Source of the DNA: an uncultured Flavobacteriales bacterium
GTDB lineage: Bacteria; Bacteroidota; Bacteroidia; Flavobacteriales_E; Vicingaceae
Reading direction: 5' to 3'
DNA: 14,407 nucleotides
Assembly: GCA_913059105.1 (NCBI GenBank)
Contig: CAJXRL010000040.1
Span: forward strand, 1 to 14,407
Both the position numbers and the translations under genes were made by a program. Of the stretch, positions 7,344 to 13,370 are shown in pieces (position 1 is the first letter of the stretch; the number at the start of each line of letters is the position of its first letter). The notes below the pieces were generated by a model. That model was not told the DNA's origin, made no database searches, and saw only the letters and a program-made list of their open reading frames with translations.

Positions 7344-7408
7344 AACTATACGTCCCGGTTAATGTTCCCATTTCGTTGCTGCCTGCATTCTCCATTGGCG
7401 GAAGAGAT

Positions 7409-7795
7409 CTAGATGTTATTTACAAACAAGTCAATCTGTCTTCTTTTTTCTTTCATTTGGTCATGAATCGCATCTACTTTGGTTGAGTATTCATTATGTA
7501 TGTCTGCAGAACCGTTAATCCTAGTCTGATCACTTAATTTCTCTTTCAAATGCCGTAAATCTTGTTTTACTTGAGGCAATAATTCATCTCGATAATAAAT
7601 GATGTGATTTTGAAACTGCTCCAAACGCTTGCGCTCCGACAGTATATCTATTTTCGGTAAATTTTTTTCTAATAAATTCTGGCAAGCATTTATCTCATCA
7701 TTCCAAAAATTTACGTCGCAAAGCCAAAGTACTACATCCTTCTTCAAGCGTTCTAGTGAATTTGTTCGATCTTTCATGCCAATTTGATTATACAT
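7409..7795 (-). CDS. Uncharacterised coiled-coil protein
   Basis: I do not recognise this 128-residue protein. It has no signal peptide and no membrane segment, and is highly charged and almost entirely helical. Heptad-like stretches lie at about 12-45 and 52-90 (ERLKKDVVLWLCDVNFWNDEI; the LLPQVKQDLRHLKEKL stretch), followed by a hydrophilic linker and a basic helix (KVDAIHDQMKEKRRQID, about 106-122). It has a single Cys in each of LWLCDVNF and INACQNL. It is monocistronic and has the best-matching promoter of the boxed set. Its leader would be only about 12 nt from the chosen ATG; an internal ATG at 7777 is a possible alternative start. Membership of the regulon suggests a stress-related role, such as a small scaffold or chaperone-like factor, but nothing in the sequence proves it. 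Confidence 0.78.
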   Translation of the reverse strand: MYNQIGMKDRTNSLERLKKDVVLWLCDVNFWNDEINACQNLLEKNLPKIDILSERKRLEQFQNHIIYYRDELLPQVKQDLRHLKEKLSDQTRINGSADIHNEYSTKVDAIHDQMKEKRRQIDLFVNNI

Positions 7796-7812
7796 CTTAT
7801 ACGGTAATACAT

Positions 7813-7855
7813 CAAATTTAGATTCAAAGAATAGCCAAAAGAATGACTTTAGTCA
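7813..7855 (-). promoter_or_regulatory. Boxed promoter of the coiled-coil protein gene (class II spacing)
   Basis: On the minus strand, TAAATTTG at 7820-7813 is a perfect -7 element. The palindrome TGACTTTAGTCA (7844-7855, centre 7849.5) lies exactly 29.5 bp upstream. It is symmetric over five bases per arm (TGACT, AGTCA). Confidence 0.75.
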
Positions 7856-7890
7856 GCCCGTAAACTGATATTTTCACAGAAAATAGTGAC

Positions 7891-8706
7891 TTACCGCCTA
7901 AGGGGCTGAAAAATAAAAGGGACTTCATTAAAAACTGATTCTTGTATCCCATTAGTTTGAATCAGCTTGCGAGCTAATTTTTCATCACTTAAGTTAATGT
8001 TCAACAATGTTGGTTTCTCATGTTGTATCAGTCTATTCAGACTCTCATTTAATTCATTACCGGTGCTGCTACTATGTAACGAATGAATTAACATCCCATC
8101 ATCAAGATATTGGCTAGAAATAGATGATGAGTCCTTTTCCTTGCCATTGGTAATAATTACTAATTTTATTGCATAACTCTGATTTTTAGACATTTTAACT
8201 ACAGTTGACCACCATTTACGATCCTTTAATTGACTTTCTTCTACTATAACTAATTGAGTCGGCTTCTTGTTTTCAAGTTTCCTTTGAGGAACTATCAATT
8301 TGGGAATTGGGAAATCATAAATTAGGTTTTCTGTAGTTGATCCAAATAGTTTCTCTGGATGATAATTCCCACCTTGGCTGCCTACCACAATTAAATCTAC
8401 TGCATTCTTCGCTATAAATCTGCCAACTACATTTTCTGTATTTCCAAAAACCGCTTGCTTGTCTTTGAAAGTACCGTTAAATTGAGGGAGATCCTGGATC
8501 CTTTTAAACTCTTTAGTTAATGCTCTATTGGTTTTTACTTTAAGATTGTCCACAATGTCAACAACATCTTCAGAATAAGAATCAGAAACGCTAAATGAAT
8601 TCAACAACGAGTATTGTTTGGAATCACCCTTAAATATTTCAAAACACTGTTCCGTAGCTCTTTTTGCATTTTCAGAACAATCTGTACAAATTAAAATATT
8701 CTTCAT
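7891..8706 (-). CDS. Universal stress protein, diverged tandem UspA domains
   Basis: This 271-residue tandem Usp protein is the most diverged of the four here. Domain 1 (about 1-140) opens KNILICTDCSENAKRA, with Cys where the paralogues have hydrophobic or Phe residues, and retains the ATP signature G-x2-G-x9-G-S (GSQGGNYHPEKLFGS), followed by FPIPKLIVPQ. Domain 2 (about 150-271) has no glycine signature and lacks the LFHxS motif found in the other three, ending VPFIFQPLRR. The first domain is probably still nucleotide-binding and the second purely structural. It is transcribed alone from the boxed promoter at 8737-8801, divergently from the usp at 9029. No terminator hairpin with a T-tract is visible between its stop and the next boxed promoter. 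Confidence 0.88.
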   Translation of the reverse strand: MKNILICTDCSENAKRATEQCFEIFKGDSKQYSLLNSFSVSDSYSEDVVDIVDNLKVKTNRALTKEFKRIQDLPQFNGTFKDKQAVFGNTENVVGRFIAKNAVDLIVVGSQGGNYHPEKLFGSTTENLIYDFPIPKLIVPQRKLENKKPTQLVIVEESQLKDRKWWSTVVKMSKNQSYAIKLVIITNGKEKDSSSISSQYLDDGMLIHSLHSSSTGNELNESLNRLIQHEKPTLLNINLSDEKLARKLIQTNGIQESVFNEVPFIFQPLRR

Positions 8707-8736
8707 GAGTTATTTAAGTGGCATAGAATGAACTCT

Positions 8737-8801
8737 CAAATTTCAATTAATTTGCAATAGCAAAATGTGAGTGCAATCAACATTAATTATGACATTTATC
8801 A
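8737..8801 (-). promoter_or_regulatory. Boxed promoter of the usp at 7891-8706 (class I spacing)
   Basis: Box ATGACATTTATCAG has TGA at 8790 and TCA ending 8801 (centre 8795.5). The minus-strand -7 element GAAATTTG occupies 8744-8737 and matches five of six fixed positions; its first base is 51.5 bp from the box centre. A TTTG at 8764-8761 could act as the -33 element, 16 bp upstream of the -7. Confidence 0.66.
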
Positions 8802-8961
8802 GCTTACTCTTAGAAGTCTAATTTCAGTGGAACCTTTTCTTGTGTTTAAACAGACAATAATATTCGCCAAGGTGATGATTTGTACACTTAGACCTTTTGA
8901 TTCAATAAAAAAGAGAGATTATTGAACCCATCTTAAGAATGTATTATGTCATTTTAATCAA

Positions 8962-9004
8962 TGAGAATAATCATGTGAGATGGTACTCCAAATACTTTCC
9001 TTTG
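8962..9004 (+). promoter_or_regulatory. Boxed promoter of the usp at 9029-9895 (class II spacing)
   Basis: Palindrome ATGAGAATAATCAT (8961-8974, centre 8967.5) is followed after exactly 29.5 bp by the -7 element TTCCTTTG at 8997-9004, matching five of six fixed positions. The implied leader is about 18-20 nt before the ATG at 9029. Confidence 0.7.
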
Positions 9005-9028
9005 TAAGAGTTTCCTTATAATCTTAGA

Positions 9029-9895
9029 ATGAAAAATAGAATTAAACGCATCTTATGTCCCATTGATTTTTCAGACGCAGCTAATAATGCAATGGAATAT
9101 GCAGCCCAACTTGCTCAAGAGTTGAATGCATCTTTAACATTATGGAACATGCGTGAGATTCCTATTATGGACGAAATAGCGGTGCAATCTGCATTGCCAC
9201 TTGCGCTGAGGAAGAAAGAACAAGAATTGACAGAAATATTAAAAGATTGGTGCGAAGAAATAAAAAATGAATATGGTATCCCCTGTGGTTACTCGATTGG
9301 AACAGGAATCGACAATTTGGAAAAAACTCTAGCGCATTATATTAACGGAGAAAATTTTGATTTAATTATTGCAGGTACGGATGGTGTGGATGATATATAC
9401 CAATTCTTTTTTGGAACAAATAGTTATCGCATCATGAAAAATGTACAATGTCCTGTAATGGTAATTCCAGGACAATACACATTCAAAAAAATAAATTCCG
9501 TGATTTTTGCAACTGATTACGCTAGTGCAGATGCCAATATTGCAAAAGATTTAGTGAATTCGTTTCACCCAGATGTGACTTTTGTACATTTTTACAAAAA
9601 CTTAGACTCTGCACATGATACCCTTTTTCAATCATTTAAAAGAACCTTTCAAGAGAAGTTGTCTGACAAATCCAGTTCTGTTAAATACAAACTTTTAAAA
9701 TCAGAAGACAAACTAAATGGATTGGTTGAATTATTTAGTGCCGAAGAAACCGACCTAGTAATTTTATCTGCAGAATATCGCAATTGGATAGAAGATTTGT
9801 TTCACAATAGTTTTACAAAAAAAATATTGGGAGGAATTCAAATTCCAGCATTGATCTTCCACCAAACCAAGGAAACAGGATACATTATTAAATAG
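9029..9895 (+). CDS. Universal stress protein, tandem UspA domains
   Basis: This 288-residue cytoplasmic tandem Usp protein has domain 1 at about 1-148, opening IKRILCPIDFSDAANNAMEY and carrying the ATP-binding signature G-x2-G-x9-G-T (GTDGVDDIYQFFFGT), then QCPVMVIPG. Domain 2 (about 153-280) starts INSVIFATDYASADAN, lacks the glycine signature, and contains DLFHNSFTKKILGGIQIPALIFH, clearly related to the same segment in the usp at 2680-3507. The ATG is well placed after the boxed promoter. The gene is monocistronic and ends at a hairpin terminator (9913-9935). A nucleotide-sensing or chaperone-like role in stress survival is the family expectation; the specific partner is unknown. Confidence 0.93.
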   Translation: MKNRIKRILCPIDFSDAANNAMEYAAQLAQELNASLTLWNMREIPIMDEIAVQSALPLALRKKEQELTEILKDWCEEIKNEYGIPCGYSIGTGIDNLEKTLAHYINGENFDLIIAGTDGVDDIYQFFFGTNSYRIMKNVQCPVMVIPGQYTFKKINSVIFATDYASADANIAKDLVNSFHPDVTFVHFYKNLDSAHDTLFQSFKRTFQEKLSDKSSSVKYKLLKSEDKLNGLVELFSAEETDLVILSAEYRNWIEDLFHNSFTKKILGGIQIPALIFHQTKETGYIIK

Positions 9896-9912
9896 CTACT
9901 CTTCTAGAATTC

Positions 9913-9935
9913 AAATGCAATTTAATTGCATTTTT
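9913..9935 (+). terminator. Rho-independent-type terminator after usp
   Basis: There is a ten-base inverted repeat, AAATGCAATT at 9913-9922 and AATTGCATTT at 9924-9933, with T-rich sequence to 9935. It is AT-rich with a minimal spacer, so the innermost pairs must open to form a loop. It lies 18 bp after the usp stop and before the convergent gene at 9971. Confidence 0.65.
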
Positions 9936-9970
9936 ATACTTGATGGAATTTTAAATTTCTTTCATTTCAC

Positions 9971-10822
9971 CTAAAAAAAGATGACTGGACGAACCTCTTT
10001 GCTAAAAATTAGCAAAGGTATATTCGCCTGCAGTAACATTTCGCGACTAACACTTTTATGGAATAACTTCTGATAAAATGATTTAGTATGATTGCTTAAA
10101 GCGATTAGATCTGTTTTCCCATCTTTTAAAAAATCCTTCAAGCCATCTATAACATTCTCAGCAGGCAAACTAATCAATTCTATCTTCTTATAAGACTGCT
10201 GTTGAATGAGTCGTTTTAAATTGTGTAACTCATCTGCATGTTCATCACCTTTTAAGTTTAAGTGCAGAAAAGTTAATGTCGCATCATTGATTTCAGAAAA
10301 TTCTACTAATCTATCTAACTCCTTGTTCGAATTATATAATAAATCGATTGCAAATACTATCCTTTCTATTGGTCTAATTTCAGCGTTTTCGGGAATGGCT
10401 AACAAGGGCGTGGAAGTCTTACTACTGACGTTGACGGTTGTGCTTCCCATCAGAAAATCTCTATGATTGGTTTTGCCTTTTGTTCCCATCACAATAAGAT
10501 CTATCAACTCTTTTTTACAACATCGTGCTATTTCATCTGAAACATTCCCTTCGCGAACTACTACTACATAATCGTCAGCCATTAAATCTAACTGGTCTGT
10601 ATAGACTTCCATGTGCTTTAATGCCGCTTCTTTCAAATTAATTTCTATTAGACCTAGAGTCTGTTCCCTCGAGGTAAAAGCATTTACAGGAGCTACTAAT
10701 GGAAGATTGTAGACGTAAAGTAAGATCAATTTTGCCTTTTTAGCTCGTGCCATTGATATGGCATAATCAAAGGCATGGTTTGAATTTGAGGAAAAATCAG
10801 TTGTGAAAAGTATTTTCTTCAT
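9971..10822 (-). CDS. Universal stress protein, tandem UspA domains
   Basis: This is the fourth tandem Usp protein (283 residues). Domain 1 (about 1-145) starts KKILFTTDFSSNSNHAFDYA and contains the ATP signature G-x2-G-x9-G-S (GTKGKTNHRDFLMGS), then STPLLAIPE. Domain 2 (about 150-278) begins IERIVFAIDLLYNSNKEL and has the degenerate KLFHKSVSREMLLQANIPLLIFS segment shared with two paralogues. No TGA-N6-TCA box precedes it. The 124-bp gap to the upstream gene carries two stem-loops instead, so it is probably the third gene of the operon starting at 11872. An internal promoter cannot be excluded: a CAAATTTG at 10922-10929 is one base off a -7 element. Confidence 0.92.
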   Translation of the reverse strand: MKKILFTTDFSSNSNHAFDYAISMARAKKAKLILLYVYNLPLVAPVNAFTSREQTLGLIEINLKEAALKHMEVYTDQLDLMADDYVVVVREGNVSDEIARCCKKELIDLIVMGTKGKTNHRDFLMGSTTVNVSSKTSTPLLAIPENAEIRPIERIVFAIDLLYNSNKELDRLVEFSEINDATLTFLHLNLKGDEHADELHNLKRLIQQQSYKKIELISLPAENVIDGLKDFLKDGKTDLIALSNHTKSFYQKLFHKSVSREMLLQANIPLLIFSKEVRPVIFF

Positions 10823-10826
10823 AGTG

Positions 10827-10864
10827 CTTGCTTATTGAAAAGCAAGAACGCCAAGGATTTTGGC
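10827..10864 (-). promoter_or_regulatory. Tandem stem-loops in the leader of the fourth usp
   Basis: There are two adjacent inverted repeats. CTTGCTT (10827-10833) and AAGCAAG (10840-10846) have a 6-nt loop. GCCAA (10850-10854) and TTGGC (10860-10864) have a 5-nt loop. On the minus-strand transcript the second-transcribed stem ends 4 nt before the usp start codon. Neither is followed by a T-tract on that strand, so a terminator is unlikely. mRNA processing, stabilisation or translation control is possible. Confidence 0.5.
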
Positions 10865-10946
10865 ATTTTCACTTTTTATACTCCTTATCTTTTAGCAGTT
10901 ATACCGAATAAATCCATCTTCCAAATTTGGTAAGACCAATGGTAAT

Positions 10947-11342
10947 CTAGTAATTTCTAACCCAATCTTTCATCTGGTTTTCCGTCATACTGTCTGCAGT
11001 TTCAACCGGGATAGTGTTATGCTTAAAAGAGCTATTATCTAGAAATGCTTTTTTTAACCCAAGTTTAGCCTCGGCAGGCCCAAATATGACAACAGAATCT
11101 TTTGGGTTCACTTCTTTAATTATCTCAACAAAGAAATCATGCTGTTGTTGTTTATTTCTTGCTAGAAGCTTGCTTTCCGACACATTATCTTGAGGTCCAT
11201 TGGATGCTTTTGATCTCGATCCTCCATGGACATTAAAATGTTCGATGTTTGATTCAATGGTTTTCATCTCTTCTGAAGCTTTAATAACAACAGCTTTATC
11301 AAAGTCAATCCAAATTCCTATTTTATTTTGTTTTTCTTGCAT
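10947..11342 (-). CDS. Conserved small protein, FGPAEAK/ETADxMT family (eRF1-domain-like)
   Basis: This 131-residue soluble protein is of a type usually annotated as hypothetical. It opens IGIWIDFDKAVVIKA (8-22), has a conserved middle HFNVHGGSRSKASNGPQD (35-52), a basic Gln-rich helix (60-72), then the strand-loop VVIFGPAEAKLGLKKAF (84-100) and ETADSMTENQMKDWVR (114-129). These match, from memory, a widespread bacterial family with WID-x-(R/K)-A, FGPGEAK and ETADKMT motifs. Its fold resembles the release-factor/Vms1 (eRF1 domain 2/3-like) group, but that structural link is inference and the function is not known. It starts 14 bp after the cupin gene stop and belongs to the same operon. Confidence 0.75.
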   Translation of the reverse strand: MQEKQNKIGIWIDFDKAVVIKASEEMKTIESNIEHFNVHGGSRSKASNGPQDNVSESKLLARNKQQQHDFFVEIIKEVNPKDSVVIFGPAEAKLGLKKAFLDNSSFKHNTIPVETADSMTENQMKDWVRNY

Positions 11343-11356
11343 TTGTTGGTTATTAA

Positions 11357-11872
11357 TTAAACATAAACTGAATCATAATTGACCTTCACTTCTGAAGTGT
11401 TGGCGTTTTCATCATATTGTGTCCATTGCTCTATAGGATCACAATACAAGTTAAGCGTTACTGTTCTCGCCTCATAAATATTCTTGTATCTGTGAATTCC
11501 AATGTGACTCATAAATGAATAATCATTTGTTCCTAACGTCATAGAACTTAACTGCTCCATAGACTTTCCGCTTTCAGAAACTCTAAATCTTTCTTCACTC
11601 AATTTTCCTTGTATAGTATGAACCCAAGCTTGTTTTGAACCAAAATCATGAATCGGAGTTACTTGCCCTTTTTCAAAGCAGATTAAAAGAAGTTCAAAAT
11701 CTTCCGTCTTTACCAAACAATTTCTTGCGTAATTATCGCTTTTCCAAGTATAGTACTTCTCAAATTCTCTTAAAGGAATATCTACTTCTTTCATGATGTC
11801 CAAATAACTTTGGTCAGAAGATTTCTGATTCAATTTCCCGATGAGTTCTTCTACTGTTTTAATTTTACCCAT
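11357..11872 (-). CDS. Cysteine dioxygenase-like cupin with altered active site
   Basis: This 171-residue single-domain cupin is related to cysteine dioxygenase (CDO), which oxidises cysteine to cysteine sulfinate with non-heme Fe(II). The family signature is clear: GQVTPIHDFGSKQAWVHTIQ (69-88), SHIGIHRYKN (122-131) and LNLYCDP (140-146) align with rat CDO segments around H86/H88, H140 and Y157. However, the second iron ligand of the HxH pair is Phe (HDF, F77), the Cys of the Cys-Tyr cofactor is Ala (A82), and the Ser-His-Tyr triad reads T139-N141-Y143. H75, H127 and Y143 remain. Classical CDO chemistry is therefore doubtful; the protein may use another substrate, or sense or bind thiols. It is the first gene of an operon with the FGPAEAK protein and a Usp, and has a canonical Fnr box. 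Confidence 0.8.
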   Translation of the reverse strand: MGKIKTVEELIGKLNQKSSDQSYLDIMKEVDIPLREFEKYYTWKSDNYARNCLVKTEDFELLLICFEKGQVTPIHDFGSKQAWVHTIQGKLSEERFRVSESGKSMEQLSSMTLGTNDYSFMSHIGIHRYKNIYEARTVTLNLYCDPIEQWTQYDENANTSEVKVNYDSVYV

Positions 11873-11903
11873 TATACTTTGCTTTTGTGATTTGATAATA
11901 TCT

Positions 11904-11969
11904 CAAAGATGCCTCCTATTCCATAAAAAAACCATGAGTTTGGTCAGCCTAATTCTTGATAAAAATCAA
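11904..11969 (-). promoter_or_regulatory. Boxed promoter of the cupin operon, canonical Fnr consensus (class I spacing)
   Basis: TTGATAAAAATCAA at 11956-11969 equals the E. coli Fnr consensus TTGAT-N4-ATCAA; the centre is 11962.5. The minus-strand -7 element CATCTTTG at 11911-11904 matches five of six fixed positions, and its first base is 51.5 bp from the centre. A second dyad, TTTGA-N7-TCAAA (11891-11907), overlaps the -7 and could be a repressor site or chance. Confidence 0.75.
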
Positions 11970-12023
11970 TACCGCTTTACTGAGTGGAATTACAAATACC
12001 AAAGGGCGACCGAGCCTTTTCCA

Positions 12024-12056
12024 AACAAAAAAGCCATCTCGAAATTCGAGATGGCT
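12024..12056 (-). terminator. Rho-independent terminator of the acyl-CoA dehydrogenase gene
   Basis: This is a near-perfect 25-bp dyad at 12032-12056, with arms AGCCATCTCGAA and TTCGAGATGGCT around one base. It is GC-rich compared with its surroundings. On the minus strand it is followed by a run of T residues (A-tract at 12026-12032 on the plus strand). It lies 26 bp after the stop of the gene at 12082 and is the strongest terminator in the window. Confidence 0.92.
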
Positions 12057-12081
12057 CCTTAAAAGTTTTTTATGAATATTA

Positions 12082-13266
12082 CTAGTTGCCTTTAAAGGCA
12101 GAATGTCCTGTAATGTCCATGCCAGTTATCAGTAAATGAATGTCATGCGTTCCTTCATAAGTTATCACAGACTCTAAGTTCATCATGTGACGCATAATTG
12201 GGTATTCACCTGTAATTCCCATACCTCCGTGAATTTGACGAGCCTCTCTTGCAATTTTCAATGCCATATCAACATTGTTTCTTTTCGCCATAGAGATTTG
12301 TTGTGTAGTTGCTCTACCTTCATTTTTTAATTGCCCTAATCTGAAAGTCAACAATTGTGCTTTCGTGATTTCAGTAATCATTTCAGCCAATTTTTTTTGG
12401 GTTAATTGAAATGCTGCAATTGGTTTACCAAACTGGATCCGTTCTTGAGCATATCGCAAAGCAGAATCGTAACAATCCATTGCGGCTCCGATTACGCCCC
12501 AAGCAATTCCGTACCGAGCAGAATCTAAACAACCCAAAGGAGCACCTAAACCAGATTTATTTGGCAATAAATTTCCTTTTGGAACTTTCACATTATCAAA
12601 TACCAACTCTCCAGTTCTTGAAGCTCTCAACGACCATTTCCCGTGAGTTTCTGGAGTAGTAAATCCCTCCATGCCTCTTTCCACAATTAAACCGTGAATT
12701 CTACCTTCTTCATTCTTCGCCCAAACCACAGCAACATCACAAATTGGAGAATTAGTGATCCACATTTTTGCTCCATTCAACAAGTAATGGTCTCCCATAT
12801 CTTTGTAATTCGTAATCATACCACTTGGGTTTGAACCATGATCTGGCTCAGTTAAACCAAAAGATCCTACCCAATCTCCAGAGGCTAGTTTTGGCAAATA
12901 TTTTTTTCTCTGCTCTTCGTTTCCGTAGTTGTAAATAGGATACATTACTAAAGAACTCTGAACAGAAGCCGCAGACCTCAAACCTGAATCTCCTCTTTCA
13001 AATTCTTGCATAATTAGACCATAAGAGATTTGGTCTAATCCTGCGCCACCATATTCAGTTGGAATATAAGGTCCAAATCCTCCACATTCTGCAATTCCCT
13101 TATTTAAGTGAATCGGATATTCGCCTCTTTGAGCTGCATCTTCAATAATTGGAGACACCTCTTTTTTGACCCATTCTCTGACCGTATCACGGATCAACTT
13201 ATGCTCATCAGTTAACAATTCATCTAATAAGTAATAGTCGGGTGCTTGAAATCTATCGCTAGCCAT
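12082..13266 (-). CDS. gcdH: Acyl-CoA dehydrogenase, glutaryl-CoA dehydrogenase-like
   Basis: This 394-residue cytosolic FAD enzyme of the acyl-CoA dehydrogenase superfamily is closest in motifs to glutaryl-CoA dehydrogenase, which converts glutaryl-CoA to crotonyl-CoA in lysine and tryptophan degradation. Diagnostic segments are LRSAASVQSSLVMYPIY (95-111) with the Arg that binds the glutaryl carboxylate, FGLTEPDHGSNPS, WITNSPICDVAVVWAK, SLRASRTGELVFDNV, GCLDSARYGIAWGVIGAA, and LESVITYEGTHDIHLLITG (367-385) with the catalytic Glu before GTHD. Length and all motifs are intact. The substrate call depends on this similarity; a related short-chain acyl-CoA substrate is possible. The gene is monocistronic, with a perfect unboxed -7 promoter and a strong terminator, so it stands outside the stress regulon. 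Confidence 0.88.
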   Translation of the reverse strand: MASDRFQAPDYYLLDELLTDEHKLIRDTVREWVKKEVSPIIEDAAQRGEYPIHLNKGIAECGGFGPYIPTEYGGAGLDQISYGLIMQEFERGDSGLRSAASVQSSLVMYPIYNYGNEEQRKKYLPKLASGDWVGSFGLTEPDHGSNPSGMITNYKDMGDHYLLNGAKMWITNSPICDVAVVWAKNEEGRIHGLIVERGMEGFTTPETHGKWSLRASRTGELVFDNVKVPKGNLLPNKSGLGAPLGCLDSARYGIAWGVIGAAMDCYDSALRYAQERIQFGKPIAAFQLTQKKLAEMITEITKAQLLTFRLGQLKNEGRATTQQISMAKRNNVDMALKIAREARQIHGGMGITGEYPIMRHMMNLESVITYEGTHDIHLLITGMDITGHSAFKGN

Positions 13267-13289
13267 AATTATTTGTTATCAATAATGTG

Positions 13290-13297
13290 CAAAATTA
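13290..13297 (-). promoter_or_regulatory. -7 element of the acyl-CoA dehydrogenase promoter
   Basis: TAATTTTG on the minus strand matches TAnnTTTG fully and lies 24 bp upstream of the ATG at 13266. No TGA-N6-TCA palindrome occurs at either 29.5 or 51.5 bp upstream, in contrast to the stress genes. Confidence 0.6.
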
Positions 13298-13343
13298 GTC
13301 ATAAAAAGAAGTTTTTCCCTTCCTCACAAAGACAGTCAAAGCT

Positions 13344-13351
13344 TAATTTTG
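13344..13351 (+). promoter_or_regulatory. -7 element of the DUF4271-hemD promoter
   Basis: TAATTTTG matches TAnnTTTG fully and lies 20 bp before the GTG start at 13371. There is no palindromic box at the regulon spacings. It is divergent from the acyl-CoA dehydrogenase promoter about 50 bp away. Confidence 0.5.
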
Positions 13352-13370
13352 TTCATACAAAAAAAAATCA

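Larger units (their letters stand above)
8707..9028. other. 322-bp divergent intergenic region between two usp genes
   Basis: This region holds two separate Fnr-type boxes, one per gene (8790-8801 and 8962-8973), and their -7 elements. It also has a TTTGC-N4-GCAAA dyad at 8751-8764 and an 8-bp perfect inverted repeat TTCAATAA/TTATTGAA (8901-8908, 8919-8926) with a 10-nt loop. The latter two have no assigned role. I see no small ORF or RNA gene that I can support. Confidence 0.7.

Noticed and set aside
7340..7381. Inverted repeat CAGCAAC/GTTGCTG resembling an integron attC site
   Set aside because: Core sites do not match RYYYAAC/GTTRRRY properly and there is no integrase or cassette structure nearby.
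8901..8926. Inverted repeat TTCAATAA/TTATTGAA as a terminator
   Set aside because: No gene reads into it from either side (both neighbours diverge), and it has no GC pairs or T-tract.
10206..10466. Plus-strand open frame of 86 codons
   Set aside because: It is antisense to the fourth usp, whose Usp motifs are conserved in the other strand.
11841..12062. Plus-strand open frame crossing the cupin promoter and the terminator
   Set aside because: It runs through the Fnr-type box and the terminator stem, and the product has no family character.
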